This document shows, piece by piece, positions 31,739 to 32,137 of a stretch of DNA of 32,137 nt. A program made the translations under genes and the position numbers. The stretch comes from JBMNQI01 sp050944055 (GTDB taxonomy: Bacteria; Bacillota; Clostridia; Oscillospirales; Oscillospiraceae). The notes under the pieces are model-generated. The model was not told the origin of the DNA, ran no database searches, and saw only the letters and a program-made list of their open reading frames with translations. The DNA lies in the NCBI GenBank assembly GCA_050944055.1, contig JBMNQI010000021.1:1-32137 (forward strand), read 5' to 3'. How positions within the stretch are numbered: position 1 is the stretch's first letter; each line of letters opens with the position of its first letter.

Positions 31739-31755
31739 CGTCAGAAATAGTCAAA
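31739..31755 (+). promoter_or_regulatory. CtsR operator, upstream box
   Basis: CGTCAGA-AAT-AGTCAAA fits the CtsR direct repeat RGTCAAA-NAN-RGTCAAA: the right half is perfect, the left half matches 5 of 7. It ends 8 bases before the -35 of the ctsR promoter. Confidence 0.65.
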
Positions 31756-31763
31756 TTTACGAC

Positions 31764-31792
31764 TTGCAGCAGGTAATATTTTGTGATAAACT
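31764..31792 (+). promoter_or_regulatory. Promoter of ctsR
   Basis: TTGCAG (31764-31769), a 17-base spacer and TAAACT (31787-31792), with TGA before the -10 forming an extended -10. Transcription would start near 31799, inside the second CtsR box. Confidence 0.65.
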
Positions 31793-31795
31793 CAT

Positions 31796-31812
31796 AGTCA
31801 GCAAAGGTCAAT
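31796..31812 (+). promoter_or_regulatory. CtsR operator, downstream box
   Basis: AGTCAGC-AAA-GGTCAAT fits RGTCAAA-NAN-RGTCAAA with 5 of 7 and 6 of 7 matches. It covers the predicted transcription start and lies just before the AGGAGGT ribosome binding site. Confidence 0.6.
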
Positions 31813-31827
31813 TCAGGAGGTAGCGTT

Positions 31828-32137
31828 ATGGCCATCAGCGACATGATTGCGGGGTTCATTCTTCAGGTTCTCGAAGGGACTGACGGGGTAGCCGAGCTGC
31901 AGCGCTCTGAGCTTGCGCAGAGGTTCAATTGCGTGCCCAGCCAGATTAACTATGTTATTTCGACGCGTTTTTCTCCCGAGCATGGATATATTGTTGAGAG
32001 CCGCCGCGGAGGCGGAGGCTATATACGGATACGCCGCGTTCAGTACGAGCCCAGCAGGCTTGCAATGCACACAGTCAACGCCATCGGTTACGAGCTTGAC
32101 GAGGCAACCGCCTCGGCGCTTATATCAAATCTCATAT
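31828..32137 (+). CDS. ctsR: CtsR, heat-shock repressor, N-terminal part (runs off right edge)
   Basis: The first 103 codons are present and the frame stays open to the window end. The winged helix-turn-helix shows the hallmark stretches RFNCVPSQINYVISTRF and GYIVESRRGGGGYIRIRR, the glycine-rich wing that contacts DNA and senses heat. It represses clpC, clpP and its own operon in Firmicutes; mcsA, mcsB and clpC would be expected to follow beyond the edge. AGGAGGT lies 6 bases before the ATG at 31828. Two CtsR boxes flank the promoter, so autoregulation is very likely. Confidence 0.95.
   Translation, partial: MAISDMIAGFILQVLEGTDGVAELQRSELAQRFNCVPSQINYVISTRFSPEHGYIVESRRGGGGYIRIRRVQYEPSRLAMHTVNAIGYELDEATASALISNLI

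Overview
The window reads as a chromosomal segment of an anaerobic Clostridia-type Firmicute. An Oscillospirales-like gut lineage is my guess; it is not proven here. The evidence is strong GGAGG-type ribosome binding sites, several TTG starts, coding DNA visibly above 50% GC with AT-rich gaps, a ctsR gene with CtsR boxes, a WalRK-like two-component pair, MarR, a clostridial 2x[4Fe-4S] ferredoxin and a trimeric [FeFe]-hydrogenase. No tRNA, rRNA, CRISPR array, insertion sequence or phage gene was seen.

Layout. 1-1879 (minus strand): a NUDIX ADP-ribose pyrophosphatase, an OmpR-type response regulator and the start of its sensor kinase, which runs off the left edge. 1880-2315 is a non-coding gap with a promoter and a leader hairpin. 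2316-6915 (plus): a complete ribose/galactose-type sugar ABC importer (double ATPase, two permeases, lipoprotein binding protein), closed by a strong terminator.

7095-19831 (plus) is the highlight: a six-gene, tightly packed biosynthetic operon. It encodes a two-module nonribosomal peptide synthetase (C-A-T-C-A-T-R, about 2456 aa), a 7TM sensor kinase, a REC-HD-GYP response regulator, an acyl-AMP ligase, a stand-alone acyl carrier protein and an Sfp-type phosphopantetheinyl transferase. Read together, the ligase would activate a fatty or other carboxylic acid and load it on the carrier protein. The first C domain would use it to N-acylate amino acid 1, the second module would add amino acid 2, and the terminal reductase would release an N-acyl dipeptide aldehyde (or alcohol). 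Peptide aldehydes are classical Ser/Cys/Thr protease inhibitors. The operon carries its own carrier-activating enzyme and its own signalling pair, whose output domain is a cyclic-di-GMP phosphodiesterase type rather than a DNA-binding domain.

19905-22067 (minus): nitroreductase, a YihY/BrkB-type membrane protein and a MarR regulator with a palindrome over its own promoter. 22522-27898 (plus), divergent from marR: a trimeric NAD(P)H-linked, probably electron-bifurcating [FeFe]-hydrogenase. Its NuoF-like subunit is fused to a complete GltD/NfnB-like pyridine-nucleotide oxidoreductase, and its catalytic subunit has a TSCSP variant of the H-cluster L1 motif. 28118-29635 (plus): a stand-alone FAD-dependent fumarate-reductase-family enzyme with its own promoter and terminator. 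29767-31666 (minus): rsmI, a tRNA1(Val)-type adenine methyltransferase and a ferredoxin. From 31828 (plus): the first 103 codons of ctsR, preceded by two CtsR boxes around its promoter.

Nearly every start codon was chosen from Shine-Dalgarno spacing and is often internal to the longest open frame. Family assignments rest on motifs read by eye; no database search was run.
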